62,126 nt of DNA. Origin: Spirochaetales bacterium (GTDB lineage Bacteria > Spirochaetota > Spirochaetia > SZUA-6 > JAFGRV01). The stretch lies in assembly GCA_016937215.1 (NCBI GenBank), contig JAFGWI010000089.1, forward strand, positions 1 through 62,126, in the 5' to 3' direction. A program made the translations under genes and the position numbers. This document shows positions 25,732 to 34,683 of the stretch, piece after piece (positions within the stretch are counted from its first letter, which is position 1; each line of letters opens with the position of its first letter). The notes beneath the pieces were generated by a model. That model saw nothing but the letters and a program-made list of their open reading frames with translations, did no database searches and was not told the origin of the DNA.

Positions 25732-26781
25732 ATGTTGGATATACTCGATAAAATCCGTGGAATATTTCCTGGCCCAAGAGACGACCAGGAAACACGTTAT
25801 TTTAAAATTACAGTTTTTTTAATTGCCGGCGTGCTGGTAGTGGTTTCATTGATTACAGTTATTATTTTTTATGTAAATATTGAAGGTGAAGAACAAACCC
25901 TTGTGCCTAATGTGACATCAACACTGGATGATCAGATTGACTTATTGGAAGCCATACAAAAATTGCAGGAAAAAGGACTATACCCATCAATACAGGTCCG
26001 TAATTCATCACAATTCCCCCGAAATGCGATTATTGAGCAAAAGCCCAATCCAGGAACTGTAGTAAAAGCTGGCCGTCAGATACTGCTGACAGTTTCCCGT
26101 GGTTCTGTTATCGATCGTGTTGGAAACTATGTGGGCAAGAACTTCCAGGAAGTTAAACTCGAATTGGATTCACTTTTTTCATCAGGAGAAAAGGCCTTGC
26201 TCCAGATACAAACAGTTCAATATGAAGTTTCCGAAAAACCCTTTGGCGTGATTCTTCAACAAGAACCTCGCCCTGGCACAAATATTATCGAGAACCGGAC
26301 AAGCTATTTAACCTTGATTGTGAGCAAAGGACAAGCGGATAACACCGTTATCGCGGAGGATTACACTGGTCATAATTATAAGTCTGTATTAACACGACTT
26401 GTTAGTCAAAATATTCCATTTATCGTGGAAATCTCAGAAATACAGAATGATTTTTTACCTGGACAGGTTGTCTCACAATTGCCAAATCCTAACACGGAAA
26501 TTCTGACCAATACTTTTGTCCAACTTAAAATCAATAAGCCTGTAAAACTAGAAAATGGCAACCACTTCGGTATTTTTGAATACACCATGGAGCGCAAGGA
26601 AATTCCTGTTGATATAAAACTAAGCGCAAAAAACGATGACGGGACCAAGGAATTATTATCCATGCAACATCCAGGAGGAAAAATTACAATCCCCTATGAA
26701 TTGCCTTCAGAGACAATTTTAAGTTTGTATATTTTTGACGAAAAGGTTACAGAAGAAATAATCACAATGGATGACAATTAA
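25732..26781 (+). CDS. Membrane-anchored protein with three PASTA domains
   Basis: A 349-residue bitopic protein. It has a short cytoplasmic head, a membrane helix at about 24-48 and three extracytoplasmic PASTA repeats (about 55-120, 122-190, 195-265), each with the pattern VPNV..., a helix, ...P.pGt.v...t...v.vS. A beta-rich tail follows. PASTA domains bind peptidoglycan or muropeptides in kinases and PBPs, but no kinase or transpeptidase is attached here. GGAGAATAA precedes the ATG and the gene sits one base after fmt. The def-fmt-PASTA order occurs in spirochaetes, as I recall. Confidence 0.85.
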   Translation: MLDILDKIRGIFPGPRDDQETRYFKITVFLIAGVLVVVSLITVIIFYVNIEGEEQTLVPNVTSTLDDQIDLLEAIQKLQEKGLYPSIQVRNSSQFPRNAIIEQKPNPGTVVKAGRQILLTVSRGSVIDRVGNYVGKNFQEVKLELDSLFSSGEKALLQIQTVQYEVSEKPFGVILQQEPRPGTNIIENRTSYLTLIVSKGQADNTVIAEDYTGHNYKSVLTRLVSQNIPFIVEISEIQNDFLPGQVVSQLPNPNTEILTNTFVQLKINKPVKLENGNHFGIFEYTMERKEIPVDIKLSAKNDDGTKELLSMQHPGGKITIPYELPSETILSLYIFDEKVTEEIITMDDN

Positions 26782-26824
26782 TTCTTGATAAAAAATGATT
26801 TTTAATATAGTCTGTATACATATT

Positions 26825-26895
26825 GCGAGCGTCGTATAATGGTAATACCCAAGCTTCCCAAGCTTGTGCCGGGGGTCCGATTCCCCTCGCTCGCT
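26825..26895 (+). tRNA. tRNA-Gly (anticodon CCC)
   Basis: A 71-base cloverleaf. The acceptor GCGAGCG (26825-26831) pairs with CGCTCGC (26888-26894), followed by discriminator T. D stem GTAT/ATAC, anticodon stem CAAGC/GCTTG around TTCCCAA, T arm GGGGG-TCCGATT-CCCCT. CCA is not encoded. A possible promoter, TTGATA and TATAGT 15 bases apart, lies just upstream. A terminator follows directly. Confidence 0.97.
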
Positions 26896-27127
26896 TAACT
26901 TTAGAGCGTCCTGTTATCAAAACAGGGCGCTCTTTTTTTTTACAACTAGCGAGGGGAATCGGACGGGTCTGAGCTCCGAGCGCATAGTGAGGAAAAGCTG
27001 CCAGGGATGGCAGCGTCAGCGAGGACCCCGGCCTGGAAGAAGCAGACAGGAAGTCTGCGACTGGAAGGCTGATTTTCCTCGCTCGCTTAACCTTAGAGCG
27101 TTCTGTTATCAAAACAGGTCGATCTAA
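26885..27127. repeat. Direct repeat of the tRNA-Gly 3' end and terminator
   Basis: 26885-26935 and 27077-27127 are direct repeats, 192 bases apart, beginning CCTCGCTCGCTTAAC and continuing through TTATCAAAACAGG with about four differences in 45. The second copy has lost its perfect stem and its T run. In between, 26949-26963 (GCGAGGGGAATCGGA) is a perfect inverted copy of the tRNA T-arm end. No protein gene fits this segment. Frames on both strands simply translate the repeat. Confidence 0.85.
26903..26941 (+). terminator. Intrinsic terminator of tRNA-Gly(CCC)
   Basis: A 13-pair stem (AGAGCGTCCTGTT with AACAGGGCGCTCT, one G-T pair) is followed by nine or more T, eight bases after the tRNA. 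Confidence 0.93.
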
Positions 27128-27301
27128 AGTTAAGCACGGATTATGAGCCGAGCATTAGAAGTCAAGTTTTTTTTATAATATTCAGATTTTTAATGCTAGC
27201 TACTTGCTGAGATTTTAATAATTGACTACTTTTTTACAATCAATGAAAATTGATATGATTTGAAATAAATAACACAGACATATTGTAAATTGAAAAAACT
27301 A

Positions 27302-28048
27302 ATGAACTTGGACTATTTCCCCTTTACTCAAAATACAGGTGCCTTTAATATGGCTGCTGATGAATATTTGGTGATAAATAAACGTCCCAGCCTTAGACTT
27401 TATGGGTGGGGTCCCCCATGTTTAAGCCTAGGTTATCACCAGTCCAGCAGGGATATTGATCATGATGTTTTAAAATCAAATGGAATCGAAATCACACGAC
27501 GACCTACAGGCGGAAAAGCGGTTCTTCACTGGATGGATTTGACATATTCGCTTATTGTACCTGAAGCATATTTTTCAGGCACAATCAAGCAAAGCTATGA
27601 AGAGATTGCCCTCATTTTACTGGATTTTTTCAAAACTCTTGGCTTAGAAGCGGAAATTTTTCGGCAATCGGTGCCGCGAAATTCTTCACCAATTTGTTTC
27701 GAAGCAGCCGGCTGGTTTGAAATAAGCGTGCACGGTAAAAAAATAATTGGAAATGCACAGGCTCGAAAACATGGCATGGTTCTTCAACAAGGCACAATCC
27801 CTTATGAAGTAAACTATGAATTGATGAGAAAAGCATTCAGAATTAAGGAACTTTCTTCTGCGACCCTGGCATTAAGGGATTTATCAAGCACAGATCAAAA
27901 GCCCGAAAAAGGAGCTCAAATTTTCCATGAATGTATTAAAAACTATTTCGATTTGAAAGAAAAAAAATGGGAAGCTGAAGAATTGGATGCAATCGAGGAT
28001 ATTATTAAAAAAAAATATGCTTTGGATGATTGGATTTTCCATAAATAA
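27302..28048 (+). CDS. LipM-like octanoyltransferase / lipoate ligase family
   Basis: A 248-residue member of the BPL/LplA/LipB fold. It shows RLYGWGPPCLSLGYHQ, then RRPTGGKAVLH, the substrate-binding glycine loop. ICFEAAGWFEISVHGKKIIG follows, in which a Cys in CFEA and a Lys in GKKI match the catalytic Cys and Lys of LipM. LipM moves octanoyl from ACP to the lipoyl domain of target proteins. A plain lipoate-protein ligase is the main alternative. The ATG at 27302 is chosen. A TTG at 27290 would add four residues and neither has a strong ribosome site. It stands alone. Confidence 0.8.
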   Translation: MNLDYFPFTQNTGAFNMAADEYLVINKRPSLRLYGWGPPCLSLGYHQSSRDIDHDVLKSNGIEITRRPTGGKAVLHWMDLTYSLIVPEAYFSGTIKQSYEEIALILLDFFKTLGLEAEIFRQSVPRNSSPICFEAAGWFEISVHGKKIIGNAQARKHGMVLQQGTIPYEVNYELMRKAFRIKELSSATLALRDLSSTDQKPEKGAQIFHECIKNYFDLKEKKWEAEELDAIEDIIKKKYALDDWIFHK

Positions 28049-28413
28049 ATTTTATTAAAATAGGTGAATTTTTATTAAGAAAAATGCTTTTTTAGTGAAA
28101 TGCCTCTTGCTTCAATCGGTGATATGTCCTAATCTGAAGTGTGATTTTTTATTGGACCACTTGACAATCACGCTTAGAAAGGTGTATTTCTTAGGGCATA
28201 ATAAAAAAGAAAAAATTTTATCGATGGATAAAAATCAGATTAGAAAAAAAAGATTGATCAGAAGTAGGAACCAAATCTCAAACAACCTTACTCTTCTATT
28301 CAAACTCAGCAATCCTGATAAAAGGAACACTTTTTTAGCATATTTATTGTTTTTATGAATAAAGCTTGATATATATGGATTAGAACCCTATTCTATAACT
28401 ATGGAGGAATATA
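28049..28413. other. Gap upstream of phosphate butyryltransferase
   Basis: An AT-rich stretch with no supported gene. It contains the promoter of the next gene at its right end. Confidence 0.5.
28366..28394 (+). promoter_or_regulatory. ptb: Promoter of the ptb gene
   Basis: TTGATA (28366-28371) and TATTCT (28389-28394) are 17 bases apart. The start would fall near 28401, just before the GGAGG ribosome site. Confidence 0.45.
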
Positions 28414-29328
28414 ATGGATCAACAACTAAGGAATTTCCAGGAATTATTTGATTTTATAAAAAAGGTGGGCAACAAATTTAAATTGGTGGTGTGTCAAGCC
28501 AACGATCCTCATGTTTTAACAGCAGTTGAATATGTGCGAAAAGAAGGCTTAATTGAACCAATATTGGTTGGTTTCCGCGATGAAATCGAGGAAGCCGCAG
28601 CCAGTATCAATATAAATCTGCAAAATTATACTATAGAGCATACCCTTAAAAAGTCCAATATCGCCAGAAATGCTGTTCAGCTGGTGGCCAGAGGTGAAGC
28701 AGATATTTTAATGAAAGGAAATATTCAAACAGGTGAAATCCTCCGTGAGGTGCTGATTAAGGACAATAACCTGAACATCGGTCGAATTCTCTCAACTATT
28801 GTTGTTTTCAAGCATCCTCGTTTTGATAAACTTTTGTACCTGAGCCATGCGGCCTTGAACATTGTTCCTGATCTAAAACAAAAACAGGATATTGTTCAAA
28901 ACGTTATTAATTTTGTGAAAAACATGGGTAACCAAAAACCCATATGCGCTATATTGAGTCCTGTTGAAACAGTAAATCCTTCAATTCCGGAAACCATGGA
29001 TGCCGCTTGTTTATCAAAAATGGCTGAACGCGGCACAATTAAGGGAGGCAAAGTTGAAGGGCCCTTGGCTTTGGATAATGCCTTATTCCTTGAAGCAGCT
29101 GAACGCAAAGGAATCCGATCGCCCTACGCAGGCCAGGCAGATATTCTCGTTGCCCAGGATTTAGCTTCAGCAGATGTGCTTTATAAATCCCTCACCTTTT
29201 TGGGTGATGCTGATGCAGGTTGTATTCTTATCGGCGCTCGAGTTCCAATTGTTATCACTTCACGGGCCGATTCGGTCAAAACCATGATCAATTCCATTGT
29301 TCTGGGTATTTATTCGTCTTATCGATAG
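28414..29328 (+). CDS. ptb: Phosphate butyryltransferase
   Basis: Transfers butyryl (or branched acyl) from CoA to phosphate in the cytosol, the step before butyrate kinase makes ATP. The 304 residues match the PTA/PTB family throughout: ADILMKGNIQTGEILREVL, the core KGGKVEGPLALDNALFLEAA, and the C-terminal motif QADILVAQDLASADVLYKSL. The length and the GPLALDNA signature favour Ptb over the shorter phosphotransacetylase domain. A branched-chain acyl or acetyl preference cannot be excluded. There is a strong GGAGG ribosome site. No butyrate kinase gene is adjacent. A P-loop/DRTGG-like protein is encoded nearby on the other strand. Confidence 0.9.
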   Translation: MDQQLRNFQELFDFIKKVGNKFKLVVCQANDPHVLTAVEYVRKEGLIEPILVGFRDEIEEAAASININLQNYTIEHTLKKSNIARNAVQLVARGEADILMKGNIQTGEILREVLIKDNNLNIGRILSTIVVFKHPRFDKLLYLSHAALNIVPDLKQKQDIVQNVINFVKNMGNQKPICAILSPVETVNPSIPETMDAACLSKMAERGTIKGGKVEGPLALDNALFLEAAERKGIRSPYAGQADILVAQDLASADVLYKSLTFLGDADAGCILIGARVPIVITSRADSVKTMINSIVLGIYSSYR

Positions 29329-29460
29329 TTAAATATAGGGGCAAATCTAAATCATCTTTTTGAATCATTCTATGAACAATTATTTCAGGCTATAATAATT
29401 GTTTATAGATGAAAAAGATAATCTCTATTTGTTAAGCAACCAGCTTCGGCCGTGTTAAAA

Positions 29461-29575
29461 GCGTTAGGGATTGGAGCCATGCTGTACCATTTTTTCAAAA
29501 ATGGTACAGCAAAGCGTTTCGCTCTGGATAATTTCCAGAGCGAAACCTTCGAAGCGACAACGAAGTGGGGGGCTT
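29461..29575 (+). repeat. Two-hairpin intergenic repeat, family A copy 4 (truncated)
   Basis: Starts GCGTTAGGGATTGGAGCC. Stems are GCTGTACCATTTTT/AAAATGGTACAGC and GTTTCGCTCTGG/TCCAGAGCGAAAC around ATAAT. The end is cut where the C-type element begins. Confidence 0.85.
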
Positions 29576-29893
29576 AGTCACAAATCTCCGATTTGTTGCT
29601 CGGTGACGTGAATCCTCATTGGGATTTACTGTATGGCGTGAATGCTCATTGGCATTCACTGTATCCATGCAACCATAAACAATCTAACCTGTCTCATGAA
29701 GCATCTCGTAATTTCATACATGTAAACACTTTATTAGTGAATCAACATGATTATAGCCAAATGAGATTCTTCGCTTTGCTCAGAATGACGGCGGGTGGCA
29801 GATCAAAGTGACGGCGGGTGGCAGATCGGGATGACGGCGGGTGCTAGCTCAAAGTGACAAAACAACTATATAGATTATAATGCGATTGCCCTG
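29576..29893. mobile_element. Left-truncated copy of MITE-like element C (C2)
   Basis: Shares with C1 the segments GTGAATCCTCATTGGGAT, AAATGAGATTCTTCGCTTTG, the 23-bp tandem units (starting 29781, 29804, 29827 and 29850) and the right end GATTGCCCTG. The left terminal repeat and target duplication are missing. It also has a duplicated GTGAAT...ATTCAC hairpin. Confidence 0.75.
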
Positions 29894-30082
29894 ACTCTAT
29901 AGCCTAACACGAGGCACGATTCACTCTCAAGGCTTTAACAAAAGGGGAGTTTTTCCTAAAATCATGAAAATTGAGGGTAAATTATCTTATAACTCTATAA
30001 TACAATATCAATTTACAGCTATATTTTAATGACAAATTGCCAATGACAAAATTTTTGGGTTTAGCTTTCTCGTTTTTTTATC

Positions 30083-31183
30083 TCAACTATTGATTTTTCG
30101 CGACAAGAGATCAAAATCAACATAGCGAGAAATCATAGCTTTTACTTTATCAATCTTTTTTCTGTCCTCACGCCCCAATTTAACAGACAAGTTTGAAAGA
30201 ATAGAGGCTATGTCGTATAAGCCCTTTTTCGTTGAATATACTGGAATCATTTTTTCAGCAAGGAGCTCAAGGGTCTTGTAATTCAAGCTTTGAGATTTGG
30301 TGCAAAGCAATATGGCTTGACCACTCATCTCGCTTAATTCCTTAAGATGATGATGAATCCAGGCTTCATCCCGAGAACTCAGCAAAATAAGGCAATTTTT
30401 GTCTTTAAAGGAACCAGGCTCATCTTCAATTGGAATACAAATGGTTTCTATTGTGAGTGAATCATCGGGATTTTCTGAAAAATTCAGCAAATCAAGATCC
30501 AGGGCTTTTTTTATATGACGCATTTTTGGTAATTCAAGAAACGATTCGTAGGGAATCACTCCCAAAACATCAATTCCCTGATTTTTAAAACCTAAACGAG
30601 CATAATGGCTAATATCATCGTATTTTTCTTTATCCACCTTGTTCACAATCACACCGATTACATCGATAGAATGATCACGAAACACAGCAGTATTCAGCGC
30701 CACTTCATCGATGGGCTTCCCAATACCAGCGCAGGTGACAATAATCACCTTGGCCTTCAAAAGACCAGCAACAGCCGCGTTGGACAATCCAAAGACAGAT
30801 CCCACACCGGCATGGCCTGTCCCTTCAATAATCATCACGTCCTTGTCTCTTGAAGTCTCTTCAAAGGCCTTTACAATATTTCCGGCTAAATCGTAATTTT
30901 TGTTTTGCCCCTTATCTAAAAAATCCCTGGTAAAGCCTTTTGGAACAGCAACAGGGCTCATATGAGCAAATTGCTGTTCAAGTTTAAACTCCCCCATCAT
31001 CAAGGCTGCATCCTTGTCTATGGCCTGGTTATTAATCAACATGACCTGTTGACCCACTGGCTTTATATAACCAATTTTTGAAGCCTGATTATGAAACAAA
31101 TGAAGAAGACCAAGAGTACAAAAGGTTTTACCGTCGTTTTGTCGTGTCGCCGCCACATAAATTCTATTTAATTTGCTATACAT
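30083..31183 (-). CDS. P-loop protein resembling the N-terminal regulatory part of phosphotransacetylase
   Basis: A 366-residue cytosolic protein. The N-terminal dethiobiotin-synthetase/CobQ-like P-loop is AATRQNDGKTFCTLGL (about 10-25). Further motifs are IEGTGHAGVGSVFGLSNA and the switch IGVIVNKVDKEKY. The C-terminal third (about 235-330) looks like a DRTGG domain. This pair of domains is normally fused in front of long phosphotransacetylases or occurs as a free protein. Here it is free and 755 bases from ptb, convergent with it. A sensor of energy or CoA metabolites for acyl-phosphate formation is an inference. The start at ATG 31183 is preferred over the adjacent TTG. Confidence 0.75.
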   Translation of the reverse strand: MYSKLNRIYVAATRQNDGKTFCTLGLLHLFHNQASKIGYIKPVGQQVMLINNQAIDKDAALMMGEFKLEQQFAHMSPVAVPKGFTRDFLDKGQNKNYDLAGNIVKAFEETSRDKDVMIIEGTGHAGVGSVFGLSNAAVAGLLKAKVIIVTCAGIGKPIDEVALNTAVFRDHSIDVIGVIVNKVDKEKYDDISHYARLGFKNQGIDVLGVIPYESFLELPKMRHIKKALDLDLLNFSENPDDSLTIETICIPIEDEPGSFKDKNCLILLSSRDEAWIHHHLKELSEMSGQAILLCTKSQSLNYKTLELLAEKMIPVYSTKKGLYDIASILSNLSVKLGREDRKKIDKVKAMISRYVDFDLLSRKINS

Positions 31184-31186
31184 CAA

Positions 31187-31693
31187 ATAAAAAATACCAC
31201 TTTATGGAAAAAAAACCAATCTCTGCTATGAAATTTTCGATGGTTCTTTAGCTAATTCACAAGGCGCGAGTCAGAGCCTCAGGGATAGGAGGCATGCTTT
31301 AGCATTTTTTACCCTGTTATTTCCAGTTAGGCTGAATGTGTAATGGTGAATGCCGATGAGCAGTTAGGTTAGCGAGCAATAAATATGAAGTATTGTATTT
31401 GTTTAGCTTATATGCTTTCTGGACGTTACCCGCCTCCGGCAGGTCGGGCTATCCGGCACTTCGCTATCGCTCCGAAGGTTTTCTGCCGGAAATTATCCGG
31501 CAGAAAACGCTTTGGCACGCGATTTTTGAAAAAATCGCGTGCCATGCCTTCTATCCCTAACGCGTTAATAGCCGAATTGTGAGTTAGCCTAAACAAGTAC
31601 GAAGTATTTATGACAAGAGGCCGAATAGCCCGGCCTCTGGAATAAAATGAAGACAAGTAAGGCCCAAAATACACAGGATAAAAACAAAAATAA
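31187..31693. other. Gap with one full and one partial family A repeat
   Basis: About 31285-31310 holds a fragment of the family A left end (CAGGGATAGGAGGCATGC). The complete copy is at 31421-31564. No gene is supported. Confidence 0.5.
31421..31564 (-). repeat. Two-hairpin intergenic repeat, family A copy 5
   Basis: One of the best-preserved copies. Read on the minus strand it begins CGCGTTAGGGATAGAAGGC. The stems are GGCACGCGATTTTT/AAAATCGCGTGCC and TTTTCTGCCGG/CCGGCAGAAAA around AAATTAT. It ends in a GTAACGTCC-like terminus. Confidence 0.88.
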
Positions 31694-32527
31694 TTAAGGT
31701 TGTTTGCGTGTATAAATCAAATCCAAACCCTGATTGATTTCCGTAATGGTTAGAATTTCATCAGCCATGCCATCCTGCCCTCTTCCGGCCCAATAATATC
31801 GACCATTTTGAGGTACTGAAAATGTCTGGTTTTTTATTGGATAGGCATTCAAGCCGTCAGCATCATATTCATCACCACCAATTAGCCTATAAAGTTCATT
31901 AGAACCAATAAGAGTCCAGGCAGCATCATCATCAGCCCACCCGGAAAAACTAATTGTTCCAGGAATCATAAAAAATTCCTTTCGCACATACCAGCGTGAA
32001 TGATCAAAGCCATCGGCATAATCCTGGGAAATATTGACCTTGCTCCAAGCAGAAATGTCGATCACGAAATCCATGAGCCCAGATTCAAAACCAGAGACGC
32101 GTCCGCCAATCGGGCCAGAATAAAGCCAGTCCTTGACCAATTCATCAAAGGATACAGGATCAAAAACATCGGGAAGAGAACTCAGAGGATTTTCAAGTTG
32201 ATTGTCGATGCTCAGGAAAACTGAAGCTGTATTTGCGTGGGGAACTCTGACCCAAACCAATGAAACACTGTTTTTAAACCATTTCTCTATCCAGAAGCTC
32301 AACGGCTTTCCCTCAGCATCGGTGATTTTCAGGTTTTTCCCTTTTTCATCCAGGCCCTGGTACGAAAAATTGGAAGGCGTCAAAGTCAATAAAACTTGAA
32401 AATCATCAACAGGTGTGGGAGGATTTATAGGAAAAGATAGATTTTTTCCATTTGCCAAGGATAAACTGTGACAGGACGAAAAGAAAAACGAGAATAACGC
32501 TAAATAAATCGTGAGCCTTTTAATCAA
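31694..32527 (-). CDS. DUF2341-domain lipoprotein
   Basis: A 277-residue lipoprotein. A TTG start at 32527 is favoured because GGAGG lies five bases before it and it opens directly onto a lipoprotein signal (KRLTIYLALFSFFFSSC, lipobox FSSC). Starts further upstream would add a non-signal extension. Residues about 35-120 match DUF2341, a concanavalin-like domain (DFQVLLTL, KGKNLKITDAEGKPLSFWIE, VSLVWVRVP). The C-terminal half (about 130-275) is a second beta-rich domain of unknown type containing many Trp and Gly. DUF2341 domains often sit in secreted glycan-related proteins. It stands alone, 188 bases from the chemoreceptor gene. Confidence 0.75.
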   Translation of the reverse strand: MIKRLTIYLALFSFFFSSCHSLSLANGKNLSFPINPPTPVDDFQVLLTLTPSNFSYQGLDEKGKNLKITDAEGKPLSFWIEKWFKNSVSLVWVRVPHANTASVFLSIDNQLENPLSSLPDVFDPVSFDELVKDWLYSGPIGGRVSGFESGLMDFVIDISAWSKVNISQDYADGFDHSRWYVRKEFFMIPGTISFSGWADDDAAWTLIGSNELYRLIGGDEYDADGLNAYPIKNQTFSVPQNGRYYWAGRGQDGMADEILTITEINQGLDLIYTRKQP

Positions 32528-32715
32528 GATGTCCTCCTTCTGTGTCAAAAACACGGGTTTTGACGATTGATGCATGTTGCTCATGAAAGAAATATAATGA
32601 TTTCTGAAAACTTAACAACTATTCGGTGTTTTCTATATTCCTTGCTTTCAAAAAAATCCAGATTTCATATGATAACCCTAGTCTCATCGGCAAAAACTTT
32701 TAAAAATCCAATTTC

Positions 32716-34683
32716 CTATAATTTAAACTCATCAATCAAACGTGAATAGTTAGAAAGGGCTTCTTCATTTTTTGCCAAGGATTGGTCCACATTTTTCGCG
32801 TTCTCGATTATCTGATGACTCAGATTATTCTGATTCTGGATAATTGCAAGAACCTCCTCTGTGACCCCGACGAGCTCTTTCATGGCAAGGATAACCTCTT
32901 CATTTGCCTGCTTTTCATGATCAGTAAATTTTCGAATCAAATTATTGGAATCAACCAGTTCCGCGGTGGAATTGAGAATATTTTGTGTAGCCAAATTCTG
33001 CTCACCCATGGCAAAACTGATTTCCCGGATCAAATGGGAGGTCTGCTTTACATCATCAACAATTTTACCCAGTGAATCACCAGCGAGAATGGACAAATCA
33101 ACGCTCTTTTTAATGCTTTTTCCCATTTCCTGAATTTGCGTAATTATTTCCTTGGCGCTTGTTCCACTGTCTTCAGCCAGTTTCCGTATTTCATCGGCAA
33201 CTACGGCAAAACCCTTTCCATAGTCACCCGCGTGGGCTGCTTCAATGGCTGCGTTCATCGCGAGCATATCTGTTTGTTCGGCGATATTTGTGATCACCGT
33301 AATTATTTCCTCAACCTTGTTAGACAATGTTTCAACCAAAGTAATCGATTCGACCGAGTCTTCAACAGCCTGGTTACCAGCCTGGGCAGCCTTGTTTAAT
33401 TCCTTTGCAAGATTATCGGCCATTGTTGAAGAATTGGTCACACTGGAAATATTGGAGGCTACTTCCTCAACAACCGTCGAGGTGGCTTGCATATTTTTGG
33501 ATTGATTCTCCACATTCTCAGCTACCCCTTTAAAAGAATCAATAATATTGACCAGTTTTTCATTGGACTCACTCACCAGACTCGCCTGACGCTGAACAAT
33601 ACCATTAACTTCATTAAGTGAAGATGACATTTCTGTCATAACCCTCACTGAATTTTTGCTGTTTCCCTGCATAACTGAACCAGATGACTGGACCTCTTTG
33701 AAAAGAGTCCTGATTTCCAGAAACATGCTGCGGATGTTTTCTATAAATTCATTCATCAGCATGGCCATTTCTCCCACTTCATCAAAATAAATGAGATTGA
33801 GCTTGCTGGTTAAATCCTTTTCTCCCCTTAAAATATCTTGAACCTTATCTCGCAGCACATGAAGCTGTCCCACCTGTTCTTTACTGTAAAAAAACCACAT
33901 TCCTATACTCAAGGCAAAAAGTAAAACACCGTAAACAACAACGAATTCCATGAAATTACCACGAGAATAAAAAAGCCTTTCAAGAACCTCCACCTTTTCT
34001 TCGGCAAGCAAAGTGGGTTTTTCCAATAAACTCTGGAGTTCAACATTTTTAAGATATTCATGATAACCAGTAAAAATAGTGAACACAAAGGAAACCAAAT
34101 AAACACTAAGAACCAATACCAATGATTTGGTTCGTAATTTTAGATCATTTTCTTTACGCTCTTTATGAATATGTGTCATTTTAAGTAAAAGTTTGTCTTT
34201 TGCTATCACAATATTTGAGACAAAAACCGCGAAAATTCCTGTCACAAAACCCATGGATGTACAGATGGCCACATTTTTAAGATGATCCAGAAAGGTTTGA
34301 ACAGATATTTCCTTTCCAGACATAAAATAACCCAAATTAGGCCCCAGAAAAAAGCCGATAATATTCGAAAAAATGAGAACCTTTGTCAGATTCAAGGAAA
34401 CACGCCTGGCCTTGAAATAAAGTTCATCATCAACCGGTTCATTGCTCTTTATTAAATTCAAACACTGTTGAAAGGGCTTTAAAATAAAGAAAATGATGGT
34501 TAGTAAAACAGAGGCCATTAAGGGCGCCACTTTCAGCATCAGGAAAAAAGTTTGATTAAAGGACTTGAGATTATAACCAAGGGTCCATTTTAGCGAGTAG
34601 GCATAAATCAACAACCCTGCAATGGCAATTACACCATTAACAAGAACGACTTTAAAACGGGCATTCTCCAAAAATTTTTTCAT
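32716..34683 (-). CDS. Methyl-accepting chemotaxis protein with six membrane helices
   Basis: A 655-residue receptor that signals to CheA/CheW. Membrane helices are predicted at about 10-30, 44-68, 99-118, 138-161, 186-206 and 244-265, so there is little periplasmic sensor domain. Ligand sensing may be in the membrane or by a partner. A HAMP-like linker (about 266-320) leads into a long coiled coil. The hairpin tip is [20 protein letters not shown] followed by [18 protein letters not shown]. Multi-helix receptors like this occur in spirochaetes. No other che gene is in the window. Confidence 0.92.
   Translation of the reverse strand: MKKFLENARFKVVLVNGVIAIAGLLIYAYSLKWTLGYNLKSFNQTFFLMLKVAPLMASVLLTIIFFILKPFQQCLNLIKSNEPVDDELYFKARRVSLNLTKVLIFSNIIGFFLGPNLGYFMSGKEISVQTFLDHLKNVAICTSMGFVTGIFAVFVSNIVIAKDKLLLKMTHIHKERKENDLKLRTKSLVLVLSVYLVSFVFTIFTGYHEYLKNVELQSLLEKPTLLAEEKVEVLERLFYSRGNFMEFVVVYGVLLFALSIGMWFFYSKEQVGQLHVLRDKVQDILRGEKDLTSKLNLIYFDEVGEMAMLMNEFIENIRSMFLEIRTLFKEVQSSGSVMQGNSKNSVRVMTEMSSSLNEVNGIVQRQASLVSESNEKLVNIIDSFKGVAENVENQSKNMQATSTVVEEVASNISSVTNSSTMADNLAKELNKAAQAGNQAVEDSVESITLVETLSNKVEEIITVITNIAEQTDMLAMNAAIEAAHAGDYGKGFAVVADEIRKLAEDSGTSAKEIITQIQEMGKSIKKSVDLSILAGDSLGKIVDDVKQTSHLIREISFAMGEQNLATQNILNSTAELVDSNNLIRKFTDHEKQANEEVILAMKELVGVTEEVLAIIQNQNNLSHQIIENAKNVDQSLAKNEEALSNYSRLIDEFKL

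Larger units (their letters stand above)
29329..30082. other. Repeat-filled gap between convergent genes
   Basis: Contains a family A repeat truncated at its right side (29461-29575), joined directly to a left-truncated C element (29576-29893). The rest is AT-rich with no gene. Confidence 0.6.

Noticed and set aside
26762..27127. Protein-length frames on both strands over the tRNA-Gly repeat
   Set aside because: They translate the tRNA, its terminator and the duplicated copy. The internal repeats in the peptides simply mirror the DNA repeat, and there is no ribosome site.
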